NCBI GenBank assembly: GCA_963854835.1
Contig: OY978530.1
Location: 30,109,195-30,173,194 of the forward strand
Direction: 5' to 3'
Source: Megamerina dolium
Lineage: Eukaryota; Arthropoda; Insecta; Diptera; Megamerinidae
DNA length: 64,000 nucleotides
Part shown: positions 34,981 through 48,365 of the stretch, in pieces
How the letters are laid out: each line of letters starts with the position of its first letter
Numbering within the stretch: the first letter of the stretch is position 1
Position numbers and translations under genes: made by a program
Notes under the pieces: model-generated
Told to the model about the DNA's origin: nothing
Databases searched by the model: none
Seen by the model: the letters and a program-made list of their open reading frames with translations, nothing else

Positions 34981-36570
34981 CGACCATATTCTCTTATGAG
35001 CTGGTGCATGCAGGCGAGCAGCTCATCGCCTCCGGTCTTTAACAACTCGGCACGCAGGCCATCAGCATCTGCAGCTTTGTTGTTCTTCAGCCTTAAAATT
35101 GCCGTTTCAACCTCGTCATAGTCGGGTGGTGGAACATCAACACCATCATCTGTAATTGGGGTTATCGGGCAATCTTCTCCACTGGCGCAATTGTTCGTAG
35201 CATCGCCATTCAGTAACGTGGAGAAGTGTTCCCTCCATAGGCTCAGTACACTCTGGACATCTGTAACCAGATTCCCATTTCCATCACGACAAGAAGAGGC
35301 TCCGGGATTTAAACCGCCACTCAGGCGCTTGATCTTTTTGAAGAATTATCGAGTCTGCTTCCCGTCGCTATACATCTCTATCTCCTCACACTCGCATCTT
35401 TCTTGTTCTTTTTTCTTGCGCCTGAAAAGACCTCTCTCTACACTCCTTTTCTCTCTGTACCGCTCCTTAACAGCTCTCATTGCGCCTGCACGCAGGGTTT
35501 TTCTGTACGCGGCGTCGTTTTCTGCGGTATCGTCGCGACACTGCTGAGTAGTCGGTAATAACCGATTACCTGCGCATGTATCCTCAAGTGGGAGAGTGTT
35601 CTGCATAAGCAGATCCGATAATAGAGTGGAAAATGCATCTGCTGTCTCTGGTTATCACAGTTTACTGACGTCGAGCTTTCTCTGTGTGGGACTTCTCTTA
35701 TTATTTGCAACACATAAACATGTTCGCATCTTAGCTGCGACAAGGTCGATGTTGGCACCATGGATCGATTTCACGTCCATCACACTGGAAGCATGCCTTC
35801 CGTCAATCACCACATGATCAATTTGGTTTCTTGTACGTTGATCTGGAGACAGCCATGTCGCTTTGTGGATGTCGAGATGTTGGAATCTGGTACCACTAAT
35901 TACCATGTTTCGTGCTGCGGCGAAGTCGATCAGCCTCATTCCATTATTGGAGGTGTTCTGGTGGAGGCTGAATTTTCCGACAGTTGGACCAAAGGTACCT
36001 TCCTTGCCCACCCTGGCATTGAAGCATTTTGATATCGTGTCGGGGGCAGCAGTCGTAATCTTCTTCAAGGCGCTGAAGAAGCTCTCCTTGGTCATATTGT
36101 CCTTCTCATCCGTCGGAGCGTGGGCGCATATAATACTGATGTTAAAGAATTTTGCCATGATGCGGATTGTGGCCAGCCGTTCATTCAGAGGTGTGAAATG
36201 CGAGACAAGGTGTCGTAGAGTCTTGCTGACCAAAAATCCACATCCTAATTCGTGCCTTTCAGCATGGCAACTGTAGTATATATTACAGGACGCTCTTTTG
36301 GAGCAGCCCTGTCCTGTCCATCGCATTTCCTGAAGAGCGGTGATGAAAGCTCTGTATTTTTCGAGGACAGCAACCAGCTGGATAGAGGCATTCCAGACAT
36401 TCCAGGTGCATATCCGTAAATTGTGACCTTTTCTCGTTTGCGGGGGTCATGAACAAAGGGGGTAGTCCTTATCCGAGGCATTGTTGTTTTCTTCACGGCG
36501 AAATTTTGTATATGGCGGGTCACAAACCCAACGCACAACCCCTAACCGAGAAGATTTTCGCCATTGTAGA
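34981..36570 (-). pseudogene. RTE copy 4, endonuclease part
   Basis: Near-duplicate of 29135-30765, including the same GDFN deletion and the same junction to gypsy-2 at its 5' end. A private deletion of about 50 bases lies at 35570. Blocks ISIICAHAPTDEKDN, GPTVGKFSLH and RNQIDHVVIDGRH are readable on the minus strand (36326-35655), and the leader at 36538-36245. No RT part is attached, because its other side is the LTR of the truncated gypsy copy. Confidence 0.87.
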
Positions 36571-36584
36571 CAGACATTGTTTTC

Positions 36585-37226
36585 ATTGTAGACAGCAAAT
36601 ATTTTAATTATGAATTTCCTATTGGTTTAGATAGTATAAAGGAATTCAAATTAAACCAAGATGAAAATTAAAAAATCGCACAAAAAAAAAACATTTTAAA
36701 ATAATAAAGATATCAATATATCTGAAATTTGAATTAACATGTAAGAAATCGAGAGCAATGTGGAAAATAATATTAGACAAATCACCTTTAATGAATATTT
36801 TAATATGGATGAGTTTGAAATGTCAGTAAATAATTCGAATTTCGACATATCGACAAATTAACAAATATAAATCAGTCTTCGCTAAAAACAAATACTATAT
36901 CGGCACTGTGAAAGATTACGAAATACATATTGATTTGGTGATAGAAAAATGTTATTACAATCATCCATAAGATTCACAATCTAATATGAAAAGAAATAAA
37001 AGAACAGATAGCAAAGCTTTTAGAGAAAAATTTGATCGAAGAATCGTATAGCCTAGCATATAAAATAGAAGAAAATAAAAAATCCAGATATGCAAAGACT
37101 TCCGAGATTAAAAAAAAATTTGTAATTCCACAATCACAGCCCTTCCCGTTGATTGAGGATCTAATAATAAAAACTATAAACTATAAAAAAACAACGTTTA
37201 AAGCCTTTAAATCTTTCTACATATAA
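36585..37226 (+). pseudogene. Gypsy-2 protease end and RT start (copy B)
   Basis: Same as 30779-31296 but running further: the frame 37032-37226 carries EENKKSR and then FVIPQSQPFPLIEDLIIKT, the start of the RT fingers in gypsy Pol. It ends at the flank of a TA tract. Stops are frequent upstream. Confidence 0.75.
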
Positions 37227-37291
37227 TCCTAAATTCTTTGGTTAATCTCTTATTATTCTTCTTTGTCGCCTGGAGACGTGGCTATTTTGGA

Positions 37292-37380
<89 letters not shown>

Positions 37381-37444
37381 CCTAAATTCTTTGGTTAATC
37401 TCTTATTATTCTTCTTTGTCGCCTGGAGACGTGGCTATTTTGGA

Positions 37445-37528
<84 letters not shown>

Positions 37529-37566
37529 TATATATATATATATATATGGTATATATATATATATAT
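37227..37566. repeat. Tandem 150-bp unit with (TA)n
   Basis: The segment AATCCTAAATTCTTTGGTTA ... GACGTGGCTATTTTGGAATG plus about 80 bases of TA occurs twice (37227-37377 and 37378-37530), followed by TATGGTATA variants. The homologous place at 44760-44955 has one unit only. Confidence 0.95.
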
Positions 37567-38115
37567 GGTATATAACAAAAGTGCCGTATATGGAGCACAA
37601 TTCTCAAGCTGTCATTAAATCAATATTTCATTCATTAAAATTGACTGTTTGGTGTTGTTTACACTCTGGCGGCAACATTGGTCTTTATTTCTTTCGAAAT
37701 GAGGAAGGAGCTGCCGTTACGGTAAATAGCGGACGCTATCGAGCCTTGCTGACTGACTTTTTGTTTCCATGAATTAATCAGCTAAACATCGACATTTGGT
37801 TTCAAAAAAATGTGGCTACATGCCATCGCCTGCAACAATGGAGTTATTGCAAAATCAATTTGGCGACAATTTTCTTTCAAGAAGCGGTCCTGTTAATGGG
37901 ACTCCTCGTTCGTGCGATTTTTACTAATTTTTATGTGGCTATGTTAAGTCATTGGTTTATGCCGACAAACCAGTAACTTTTGCAGCGTTGATAGCTAATG
38001 CTCAAGCCACCATTAAGGTAATACGGCTAGATTTATTGGAAAAAATAATCGCGAATTGGACTGATTCAATGGACGTAACGAACGTCTACGTAACTCGTAG
38101 ACATGGACCCTAGAT
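37567..38115 (+). pseudogene. ITm-type (IS630/Tc1/mariner) transposase C-terminal part
   Basis: Frames joined by eye give KLTVWCCLHSGGNIG, YFFRNEEGAAVTVNSGRYRA, a DIWFQKNVATCH block, RSGPVNGTPRSCDF and VYADKPVTF. This is the DDE half of insect ITm transposases. The second catalytic Asp (usually in WFQQDGATCH) reads Asn here; the third, in RSCDF, is kept. The part upstream of the TA tract, with the first Asp, is missing. Duplicate at 44956-45500. Confidence 0.75.
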
Positions 38116-39076
38116 GGTCTTAGTAATATAAGATTTCGTATTAGAGACAGTTTTGTGATTGCTTGACTCAGTTTTGTCAAAATGGACATGAGCAGAGGAA
38201 GAGACAAAATTTAAATCAAAAATCTACTTTACTGCTACTTAATTTTATGATTTGCAAAGGGAGTAAATATTTTAACCTGTATTATTTAATATTTTTTAGT
38301 TCAGTTTAGAGTTACAACATCATGGAAAAATAATCTTCCGCCTAAAAATTCGATATAAGCAATTGAACAAAAAATACACTTTGCATAAAAACGGGTTTTT
38401 GCGCAATATCAAAGAAACAGAAGCTGGTTGACCATTGGACTCAGCGTACTGATATTACTCTAGAAAATCTGCTATCAACCCCTCATCAAAAGGTTATCGA
38501 GATGTGTAATAGCAAAATTTAAAATGGGGTTCCTCGTGGAAAATAAACTTTCGGGGTTTTCAGGACTTAAACAGCTTTCAAAACGTTGAAAGGTTTACCG
38601 GTTGAAGTGTTTAATCGATTTTTATGTGTTTTAAAAAATATATATCTGATGTATATAGTTGTAGAGTATTAAATATAGATATTGGCTTACTTCTATAATG
38701 TGCACTGCAAAGCAAACGCATAGGGTTGATATTGTCGAACTACAAAATGTAGACAAATCACAACGTTCAGCCCATTTTTTGGCTTGTCCATTTATTGGCA
38801 AATTTAATCGTATAAGTTTCAGCTTCATAACTTCAAACTTTCATGTTTAAAATGGGAAGACGTGCATAACATAAAATCCTTTTGCATAGGAGCTTGACTT
38901 CATTTTCTATCAATTTCGTATAATTCCATATAGATTTATTTTCATGCTCAACTATTTAGTTTCAGTTCAAATCAACCCTGTTCGATCACTTGATTTTGTC
39001 AATAATATCTGCAACACTTATTTTGTACTAACTACATATGTGCAACAAGAATTTATTTAATCAAAACTTCTATTAC
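38116..39076. other. Unassigned duplicated DNA
   Basis: No convincing coding sequence. It is nearly identical to 45501-46484. Confidence 0.6.
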
Positions 39077-39717
39077 AATCACTCTATAATGTTCTTGTTA
39101 CTTTACTTTCTATCGTGGTATGTTGCGTCGATCACTTTCGGAATTCATTTTGTCCATTTATTAATAAACTCTCCGGATTTATACTCTGTGGCAACACTCT
39201 AGAATTTTTTCCTTTATCCTAATCGAGTTTCTTTTCTTTCTTTTTTGTTGGCTTGGTCTGGTTATTACCTATTTATTTTTGTTGATAAACATATGCCGAA
39301 ACCAGTTTAATATGTCAACCAATGCCACGAGTACGCCAACTACAAGCAGAAATAACAGATCTATTTGAAGCAGTGTGTCAGTCAGACAAATAAGGGGAAA
39401 ATGAAATTGAAATTTAAACTTTAATATCTCAGCATAAAAATGACCAAGAAAGTCCACAAAGGCAATTGCAAATATGTACTACAGTCTGACGTAAGAATAA
39501 GAGATCGACGTGAAAGTAAATTTACTGGTAAGTGCTTTATTTTTGAAAAACCAGGGAATATGGCGCGTGATTGCCATCTAAGACGAAAGCGATTAAGATC
39601 AATATCCCCAGGAAGACAAAAGAAGGACGTTTCACGTACACAAACAATAATTTGGGTGGGTTCAGAGGGGCGCCAGCTGACTCCGACAATGGGTGGCCTT
39701 ACCATTCACATCTCATG
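39077..39717 (+). pseudogene. Segment unique to one cassette copy, with decayed Gag zinc knuckle
   Basis: About 640 bp absent from the duplicate (junction at 46485). It contains an open frame 39440-39718 with KCFIFEKPGNMARDC, a retroelement CCHC knuckle whose second Cys is Phe and whose His is Asn, and a basic RRKR stretch. In the duplicate these bases are missing between CAATCA and TCGTGTTCC, so either deletion there or insertion here is possible; the Gag trace seems to continue past 39717 into shared sequence, which favours deletion. Confidence 0.6.
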
Positions 39718-40433
39718 ATTACATCGTGTTCCAAACAGCTTGACTATCGATACAAAAGTAGAAAATATGGAATTGACGTTAACTCTGGATACTAGTGCAC
39801 AGTGTTGCCAGGACTTCAAAAATTAGGAAGCCATATCGGTCAAAAAAAATTTACAAAAAAGCTAAGTGGATCAAACAGGAAAAAGTTTAAAAAAGGCCAG
39901 CGTTTGCAGCAGTTCATAAACAGCTTATATTTTGTAGTTATGTATATATTAGGTACAAATATATGAGAAAATACATTCATGAAACCATTAATTATATTAT
40001 TGCAAAAATTAAATCGGATCCTTACAAGTTTTTACTACTAAATAGTATGTAAATTTGGATAAAGCCAGCGACAAACTATGACAACATTCTACAAATCAGC
40101 TGATTGGACTATATCTCACATGTAACTATGACCTCTTCATCAGATGAATTGGATGAACTAATGTGTAAATATACATTACGAGAGTCTAACATCCTTATGA
40201 ACTGCGCTCCTTTCCAGTGTTACAAGGTGTTGTAGTATCAGCGCACTTCTTCTTTTTAGAATACTCAATAAGGTCACAAAGTTTTGGTTGCAATTTCCAA
40301 TATCGAATCTTAGGTCAGTAAGCCAATTTCCTTGAATTTTTACTTGTATGTCCTACAACAGAAACAAATACTCCGAGGAACACAGCTGACTAAAAGAAAG
40401 AATGATAATGGCGCCAAAAACAACAATTATGTA
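39718..40433. other. Duplicated spacer containing the BEL empty site
   Basis: Matches 46486-46708 and then 55084-55576. The uninterrupted GTTATGTATATATTAGG near 39937 is the pre-insertion site of the BEL element at 46.7 kb. No coding sequence recognised, apart from a weak Gag-protease trace up to about 39850. Confidence 0.8.
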
Positions 40434-41470
40434 TTAAGACGGCCTCTAGAAAACACAATTAAAACACGATATCTGCTAATTTTTCGGTATATATATTCGA
40501 AATATTCTCCTCCTGATTCAATACACTTGCTACATCGATTTAATAGTGATTTAAACGCGTGTTCCAGCTCGTTTTTCGGAATTGCCTCCAGTGCCCTCGT
40601 CGAAACCCGTTGTATGGTCTGAATGTCATCAAAAAAGCATCCTTTCACCTTCAATTTCAATTCAGAAGTCGCACGGTGAAAGTAACTGTTTGACCAGTTG
40701 GAACAAATTCTTTGTGGATAATTCCTTTGCTATCGAAGAATGTGATGAGCATTGTATTGATTTTTTATGGAACTTTTCGTGTTTTTTTTGGCTCGTGGTG
40801 AGTTTTTTGTTTTCCATTCCGCTCTTTGGCGCTTAGTTTCTGGATCGTATTGGAAACACCATGTTTCATCACCCGTAACAATTGTTTTCAGGAAGTTTAG
40901 ATCATTTTCTGCAGCTGCAACCATGACTCTCATTCATTTTTGGTCCTCAGTCAATGTGTGTGGAACAAATCTCGCGCGAACCTTTGTTTTGCCCAAATCC
41001 TCGTGAAGAATGAGTCTGATAGTTTCTCTGTTGATGTTTAAGGCCTCTTCCATCATTTTCACTAAATCATTGCGGTCTTTTGTTATAAAATCACGAACTT
41101 TCTGGATCGCTTCCGGCGTCCGCACTGAAATTGGCCTTCCTTCTTTTATTTCATCTTCCAGCTACTCTCTGCCATCCACAGACCGTTTATGCCATATAAA
41201 AACATTTAATCTTGATAAACAAGCATCGCCATACGCTTCATGCATCATTCCGAATGTTTCTGATGCACTTTTGCCAATTTTTGCGTGGAATTTAATGACC
41301 GCTCTTTGCTCCATGTTAAAATTTGAACATCAAACGAACACGTGTTTTGTAAAATGAATGGCAATAAACATGCCATGAAATTACAGTTAGGAGAGGAAGG
41401 TTGAAGCTTCAAAACGCAAGTGCTCACACATAGATGGCTCTTGGTTGCTGAGATATGGTTCGAGTCTTAA
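40434..41470 (-). mobile_element. Mariner element with internal deletion (copy 1)
   Basis: 1037 bp, ends TTAAGAC/GTCTTAA, flanked by TA on both sides. Minus-strand transposase: VIKFHAKIGKSASATFGMM, SLEDEIKEGRPISV, VRDFITKDRNDLV, then the first catalytic Asp in VTGDETWCFQYD. After GQTV the sequence jumps to PPCDFFLFPKLK, which carries the third Asp; the segment with the second Asp (HDNAPAH region) is deleted. Frameshifts and a stop (TGA between TEDQK and MRVMV) also occur. The inner terminal repeats are degenerate. Confidence 0.88.
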
Positions 41471-41535
41471 TACAATGTAATGTAAGAATTAAAAAAGTTG
41501 ATGTAATTAAAATAAAATTAATAATAATAAAATAA

Positions 41536-41790
41536 AAAATAAAAATAAATAAATATGTCGCATTATAAGCCCCGAAGGATTTTTAGCCGAGCTTCTCTTC
41601 CAGTACTGTCCACATCACTCTCTCTGAGCTTGCTCACAGAATTCTTTCAAAAGCTTTTCCATGGCAAATTGTTAAGTCCGGCAGAATTGCCAATTAAATT
41701 TTTTTATTAAATTTATCCTGCAGCCGGGGATTGAATATACGACCTACAGATCAGAAGGTCAACGCACTAACCACTAGGCTACGGCATCCA
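41536..41790 (-). mobile_element. tRNA-derived SINE (copy in first cassette)
   Basis: Minus-strand head GATGCCGTAGCCTAGTGGTTAG, with the B box decayed (GGTCGTATATTCAATCC), a shorter body, and an AAATA-rich tail. It shares TTCTGATCTGTAGGTCG with the full-length SINE at 7978-8343. Confidence 0.9.
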
Positions 41791-42413
41791 TTTAGTAATA
41801 ATAGTAAAGAAAAAATAGACAAATGCATTTGAGATGTTTGACCCTTATATATAAATGTGACAAAATATTTTCGAACTTTGCACAATGATAAATTTCACAA
41901 AGCGGCTTTTTGATTTTCTTCTATACACTTATTTCAAAATGACAGCGTCATAATTCCGGGATTGCCGTACTTTGTTAATTATACTATGTGTTGGACCAAA
42001 CGTGACACCGCCAGATGGTAATTCTCATAAAAAATTCTGTTCGCTTTGTAACAAAGCGTTGCACTGAATTTATACAATAATTTAGTGCTAATATCGTATA
42101 TTGTGGATTGCCCTTAAGAAAGGCTAGTTAGAAAATAAGAAAACGCTGGAAAAAAGCTATGAAGCTAAATCCTAACTTTCGTAGCTAAATGACAACAAAA
42201 AAATGGATATAGCCTCAAAAAGGCTAAACTGGCAACACTGCTGGTACATGACATTCTATAATAAAGTGCGTATTAAAATTAAACACGGCAATTGTTCAGA
42301 GTGTATAGGTTCTGGGGAAGAGTAGGAAACGAGTATCTATCGGCAGTTGCACGTGGTAACATGACTTTACATTAAATTTAAATCAATGAATACTACGCTA
42401 TGCAAATGTCGAG
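41791..42413. other. Unassigned duplicated DNA
   Basis: AT-rich, no coding signal seen. It matches 56936-57538 except near 42000-42055, where the duplicate has a CAAACAA-rich replacement. Confidence 0.6.
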
Positions 42414-43060
42414 TTGCCATTGAACATCGGTTATAAGCGAAGTGCAACCATCAAACAAATACTGACATATCAAAGCAAAGAGGTTCCAAAATCAGAATCG
42501 GTAATTTCAGCATCGATGAATGTGGATGATGAAACAGGCAAGCTGACGTTAGTTGGACCTAAGGAGAATGAAATGGTATCGGTGAGAATATTACATCCAA
42601 CTAATATACCTACAGTTGTGAAGAGAGGAATGGCGATTGGTCGTTGCCAGGAAGTTACTGCCATAGTAGATTGTGAAGGGAGTTCGTCAATGAAAAGATG
42701 AAGACCAGGAACTGTTAGAGCGGAATTAAATGTACATACGTTAGAATGGGCAAGTGTGCTTAAAAAGCAGCAAAGAGAGAAGGCCTACGAGATGTACAAT
42801 TCAATCTTCTCATAAAATGGAAAAACTGATGGACGAACAACCATCGTGAAACATTATACTGACACGAGAGATTTTAAACCAATTCGTCAAGCACCACGAC
42901 GAGCTCCATTAGCTAAAAGAGGTGGATACATTAAGCTGATTATCGATATGCAGAAGGAAAGTATTCTTGAACCATCAGCAAGTCCATGGAGTTGACCAGT
43001 TGTGCTAGTAAAGAAGAAGGATGGAAGCACGTGATTCTGTGTGAAAAACTAAATAATAAT
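42414..43060 (+). pseudogene. Gypsy-3 pol fragment (pre-RT and RT start), copy 1
   Basis: An open frame of 95 codons with VSVRILHPTNIPTVVKRGMA, then, with stops, TTIVKHYTDTRDFKPIRQAPRR and SILEPSASPWS, PVVLVKKKDGST: the linker to RT and the RT N-terminus of a 412/CsRn1-like gypsy Pol. It breaks off near 43060, where other gypsy sequence begins. The copy at 57539 continues into the RT palm. Confidence 0.8.
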
Positions 43061-43109
43061 GACTACCCCTCATTAACAAATAAAGGTATCATCACATAGC
43101 GCTCAGAAC

Positions 43110-44760
43110 AAACTGCATGACAGCCAGTGAGTTGACTTGCGATGAGTTCAACAAGGATTGCGCTAACTCCACTCGGTTGAGGCAGTTAGACACGTTACCT
43201 TGCGAAAACACCACCAAACTACTAGAACAGAAAATAAAGAAATTGCTTGGTACTACAACAAATTCTGGAGAAATTCATCAAAACTCAAAGACCAACATCA
43301 ATTAGCCTGAACAAAACTTTTGAGAATGAATGAACACTATTAGGGGTACAACAAGATACTAATAAAATTGAAATATTAAGGCTATATTTAGATACGAGTA
43401 AGTCGTGCACGGAATGGTACAGTTAAGTGGAATGTATACTCCGAGTGGACACTTATACAAATAAAGGGCGGACCCCAGTAAAACATGCTATTGAGAAAAA
43501 TATATACATGGATCTTTACTGGACTATGCAATAAAGAAAGAAAGGTTTTTTCTAGAAATTAACAAGTCATTGGGAACATCCACTTTAATTGATCTGATTG
43601 CTGTGGTGTTACCAAACTATATATTATATAGAATTGATAGAAATAAACAGAAAAGTACTGAAGATATTTTTTAATGAAATAAGGGGTTTAGAACACCTAA
43701 CAAGAACAAAACTTTTGATAAAAGAAATATTAGTAAAGTAAATTCTGTAAATAGAATGGGAACAAAAAAAAAAACGTGAAAGCTGTGTGAGAAAAAAAGA
43801 AAAGGTACTCGCTATCATTCTGAATCAAATTGCTGTTTTAAGGACAAAAATAACGAGGAACAAAGTCATGAAGTACGTACCGGTCGAACTAACTGAAGAT
43901 AGTCTAAAAACTGGTAGTGTCACCATTCATTACCATTAAGTTACTATTAAATGACACAATAGCAGTCTCTGGAATTTCTGACTCAGGAGCAAATGTGTCA
44001 TTAATTGATTCAAAGTTGTTAAAAGTAAAAGATACATGAACCAACAAATTGAAATTAGATGAATGGAATGGTCAGATTAAAAATAAAAATTTACGATATT
44101 GAAAAATACATGAATGTTTTCATTGTAGACAGCAAATATTTTAATTATGAATTTCCTATTGGTTTAGATAGTATAAAGGAATTCAAATTAAACCAAGATG
44201 AAAATTAAAAAATCGCACAAAAAAAAACATTTTAAAATAATAAAGATATCAATATATCTGAAATTTGAATTAACATGCAAGAAAACGAGAGCAATGTGGA
44301 AAATAATATTAGACAAATCACCTTTAATGAATATTTTAATATGGATGAGTTTGAAATGTCAGTAAATCATTCGAATTTCGACATATCGACAAATTAAAAA
44401 ATATAAATCAGTCTTCGCTAAAAACAAATACTATATCGGCACTGTGAAAGATTACGAAATACATATTGATTTGGTGATAGAAAAATGTTATTACAATCAT
44501 CCATAAGATGCACAATCGAATATGAAAAGAAATAAAAGAACAGATAGCAAAGCTTTTAGAGAAAAACGTGATCGAAGAATCGTATAGCCTAGCATATAAA
44601 ATAGAATAAAATAAAAAATCCAGATTATGTATAGACTTCCGAGATTAAAAAAAATTTGTAATTCCACAATCACAGCCCTTCCCGTTGATTGAGGATCTAA
44701 TAATAAAAACTATAAACTATAAAAAAACAAGATTTAAAGCCTTTAAATCTTTCTACATAT
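43110..44760 (+). pseudogene. Gypsy-2 gag, protease and RT start (copy C)
   Basis: The longest copy of this decayed element. A Gag trace includes YIHGSLLDYAIKKERFFLEINKSLGTSTLIDLI (split by a stop), a knuckle region GTRYHSESNCCFKDKN at about 43800, the protease active site DSGAN at 43980, then VDSKYFNYEFPIGLDSI (44118) and RT start (FVIPQSQPFPLIEDLI equivalent near 44660). Stops and frameshifts are found throughout. At 44112 it is uninterrupted, whereas copies A and B are joined to RTE sequence at this point. Confidence 0.75.
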
Positions 44761-44825
44761 AATCCTAAATTCTTTGGTTAATCTCTTATTATTCTTCTTT
44801 GTCGCCTGGAGATGTGGTCGATTTT

Positions 44826-45500
<675 letters not shown>

Positions 45501-46703
45501 ACCCTAGATGGTCTTAGTAATATAAGATTTCGTATTAGAGACAGTTTTGTGATTGCTTGACTCAGTTTTGTCAAAATGGACATGAGCAGAGGAAGAGACA
45601 AAATTTAAATCAAAAATCTACTTTACTGCTACTTAATTTTATGATTTGCAAAGGGAGTAAATATTTTAATCTGTATTATTTAATATTTTTTAGTTCAGTT
45701 TAGAGTTACAACATCATGGAAAAATAATCTTCCGCCTAAAAATTCGATATAAGCAATTGAACAAAAAATACACTTTGCATAAAAACGGGTTTTTGCGCAA
45801 TATCAAAGAAACAGAAGCTGGTTGACCATTGGACTCAGCGTACTGATATTACTCTAGAAAATCTGCTATCAACCCCTCATCAAAAGGTTATCGAGATGTG
45901 TAATAGCAAAATTTAAAATGGGGTTCCTCGTGGAAAATAAACTTTCGGGGTTTTCAGGACTTAAACAGCTTTCAAAACGTTGAAAGGTTTACCGGTTGAA
46001 GTGTTTAATCGATTTTTATGTGTTTTAAAAAATATATATCTGATGTATATAGTTGTAGAGTATTAAATATAGATATTGGCTAACTTCTATAATGTGCACT
46101 GCAAAGCAAACGCATAGGGTTGATATTGTCGAACTACAAAATGTAGACAAATCACAACGTTCAGCCCATTTTTTGGCTTGTCCATTTATTGGCAAATTTA
46201 ATCGTATAAGTTTCAGCTTCATAACTTCAAACTTTCATGTTTAAAATGGGAAGACGTGCATAACATAAAATCCTTTTGCATAGGAGCTTGACTTCATTTT
46301 CTATCAATTTCGTATAATTCCATATAGATTTATTTTCATGCATAGTTGAGCTCAACTATTTAGTTTCAGTTCAAATCAACCCTGTTCGATCACTTGATTT
46401 TGTCAATAATATCTGCAACACTTATTTTGTACTAACTACATATGTGCAACAAGAATTTATTTAATCAAAACTTCTATTACAATCATCGTGTTCCAAACAG
46501 CTTGACTATCGATACAAAAGTAGAAAATATGGAATTGACGTTAACTCTGGATACTAGTGCACAGTGTTGCCAGGACTTCAAAAATTAGGAAGCCATATCG
46601 GTCAAATAAAAATTTACAAAAAAGCTAAGTGGATCAAACAGGAAAAAGTTTAAAAAAGGCCAGCGTTTGCAGCAGTTCATAAACAGCTTATATTTTATAG
46701 TTA
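45501..46703. other. Unassigned duplicated DNA
   Basis: Copy of 38116-39076 and 39718-39940 with the 640-bp segment missing at 46485. No coding sequence recognised. Confidence 0.6.
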
Positions 46704-46708
46704 TGTAT

Positions 46709-47303
46709 TGTCTAAATCCCTTTAGACCAGCCATATGGTCAGTCCCTGAAAGAAGGAAGTAAAAATAATGAAATAGTATTTATAAAATGAATTAATGATA
46801 CTTACCATTTTTATTTACCTTACCTTGCATACTTACCATATGGCAACCCAACTCTCCACATAAATTCCCTTTTTATGTTTTTGGGTTTTCGCGGTTCGCG
46901 TTATGATCGATGTTATCATTTGTACATTCTGTCCTTGAAGATTTTCCAGCGAGATCGTGCCATTCCGCGCCGTTTTCATTTTTTAATAAATCTAAATCTT
47001 TTCTTATATATTTCATCACGAGTCTAAATCGTGTTAATTATAAATAGTGCGAATTATTGTGACTTTAGTGATATATATTTATCCATTGTGCTTATATATA
47101 AATAAAGCTACGTACATAAATGTAAATAACGATACGTACATACTTATATACATGATAGCATTGAATTATTGAACATATAATACATTAAAAGTGTAGAACT
47201 ATTGTACCATTATATACGAAGATTGAAAACATTAAAAGTGTTGAATAAAATAAACATTGATTTAATTACGGAAAAAGTAAAGTGTTAGTTATCGAAATAT
47301 TTA
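46709..47303 (+). repeat. BEL 5' LTR
   Basis: 595 bp, TGTCTAAATCCC to GAAATATTTA. The last base is ambiguous because the flank repeats it. AATAAA near 47100. The 3' LTR is about 50 bases shorter owing to a deletion before GAAAACATTAAAAGTG. Confidence 0.92.
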
Positions 47304-47304
47304 T

Positions 47305-47322
47305 TGGTCCTTCGAGGCAACG
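47305..47322 (+). other. BEL primer-binding site
   Basis: TGGTCCTTCGAGGCAACG follows the LTR by one base. The first 12 bases recur after the LTR at 63417. Confidence 0.75.
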
Positions 47323-47719
47323 AAAAGAATCGGCGCGTATAATTCGTGAAATTAAGAGATGAGGTAAAATTGTGTACATAAAGTGAAGTGCAAAACGTTA
47401 AAAAACAAACAATAATACATAACAAGAAAAAAAATAAAGCCACGTAGTGTCAGTGAGCATATAATATACAAACACTAGACAATTACAAATTTTATATACG
47501 AACAAAAAAAAAAAATGCATTAGAGCGGCCCAAATAAAATTTTTTTTTTTATTTTTTTATTGAAATTTTTTATATGTGAATATTAAAACGAAAATAATTG
47601 AATATTAAAAAAATAATAATAATACAACGAAAATTTCGAATTGGCATCGTTTGAATTGGGGCAGCAGCAACATCAACACCAACACCAGCTGAATACAGAT
47701 AAGAAAACAAAATTTCTGA

Positions 47720-48219
47720 TTTTTTTAAATATATAATATATTCTCATATATATATTTCGTTTTATATATCTTCATATATATTTCTTTTTCGTATATATAT
47801 TCACTTATATACATACATACATATATACACATTTCATCTCTATATATTCTCATATGTATATATACTCAAATTTCATCACTTTATATATTTTCATATATAT
47901 ATATTGCATTTTGGCATATACGTATATTCACGGGTATATATACATAATTCGTTTCAATTTTATATATCCACATATATATATACCTCTATACATATATTCT
48001 CATATATATTTTCTTCGGTATATATATTCGCTTATATATACACATTTCATCTCTATATATTCTCATATATATACACAAATTTCATCACTTTATATATTTT
48101 CATATATATATTGCATTTTGGTATATATATTCACGGGTATATATACATAATTCGTTTCAATTTTATATATCCCCATATATATATATATCTATACATATAT
48201 TCTCATATATATTTTCTTC

Positions 48220-48300
<81 letters not shown>

Positions 48301-48365
48301 CCTTAAATATATACATATTTCTTCTTTATATATATTCTCATATATATATTTTCCTAATTTACGCA
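47720..48365. repeat. TA-rich leader with 207-bp tandem duplication
   Basis: The unit CACATTTCATCTCTATAT ... TTCTTCGGTATATATAT occurs at 47829-48035 and again from 48036, followed by pure TA (48222-48298). It lies in the BEL leader between PBS and gag. The Ile/Tyr/Phe open frames here are artefacts. Confidence 0.93.

Noticed and set aside
37227..37530. CRISPR-like or satellite array
   Set aside because: Only two units, separated by TA microsatellite; eukaryotic context.
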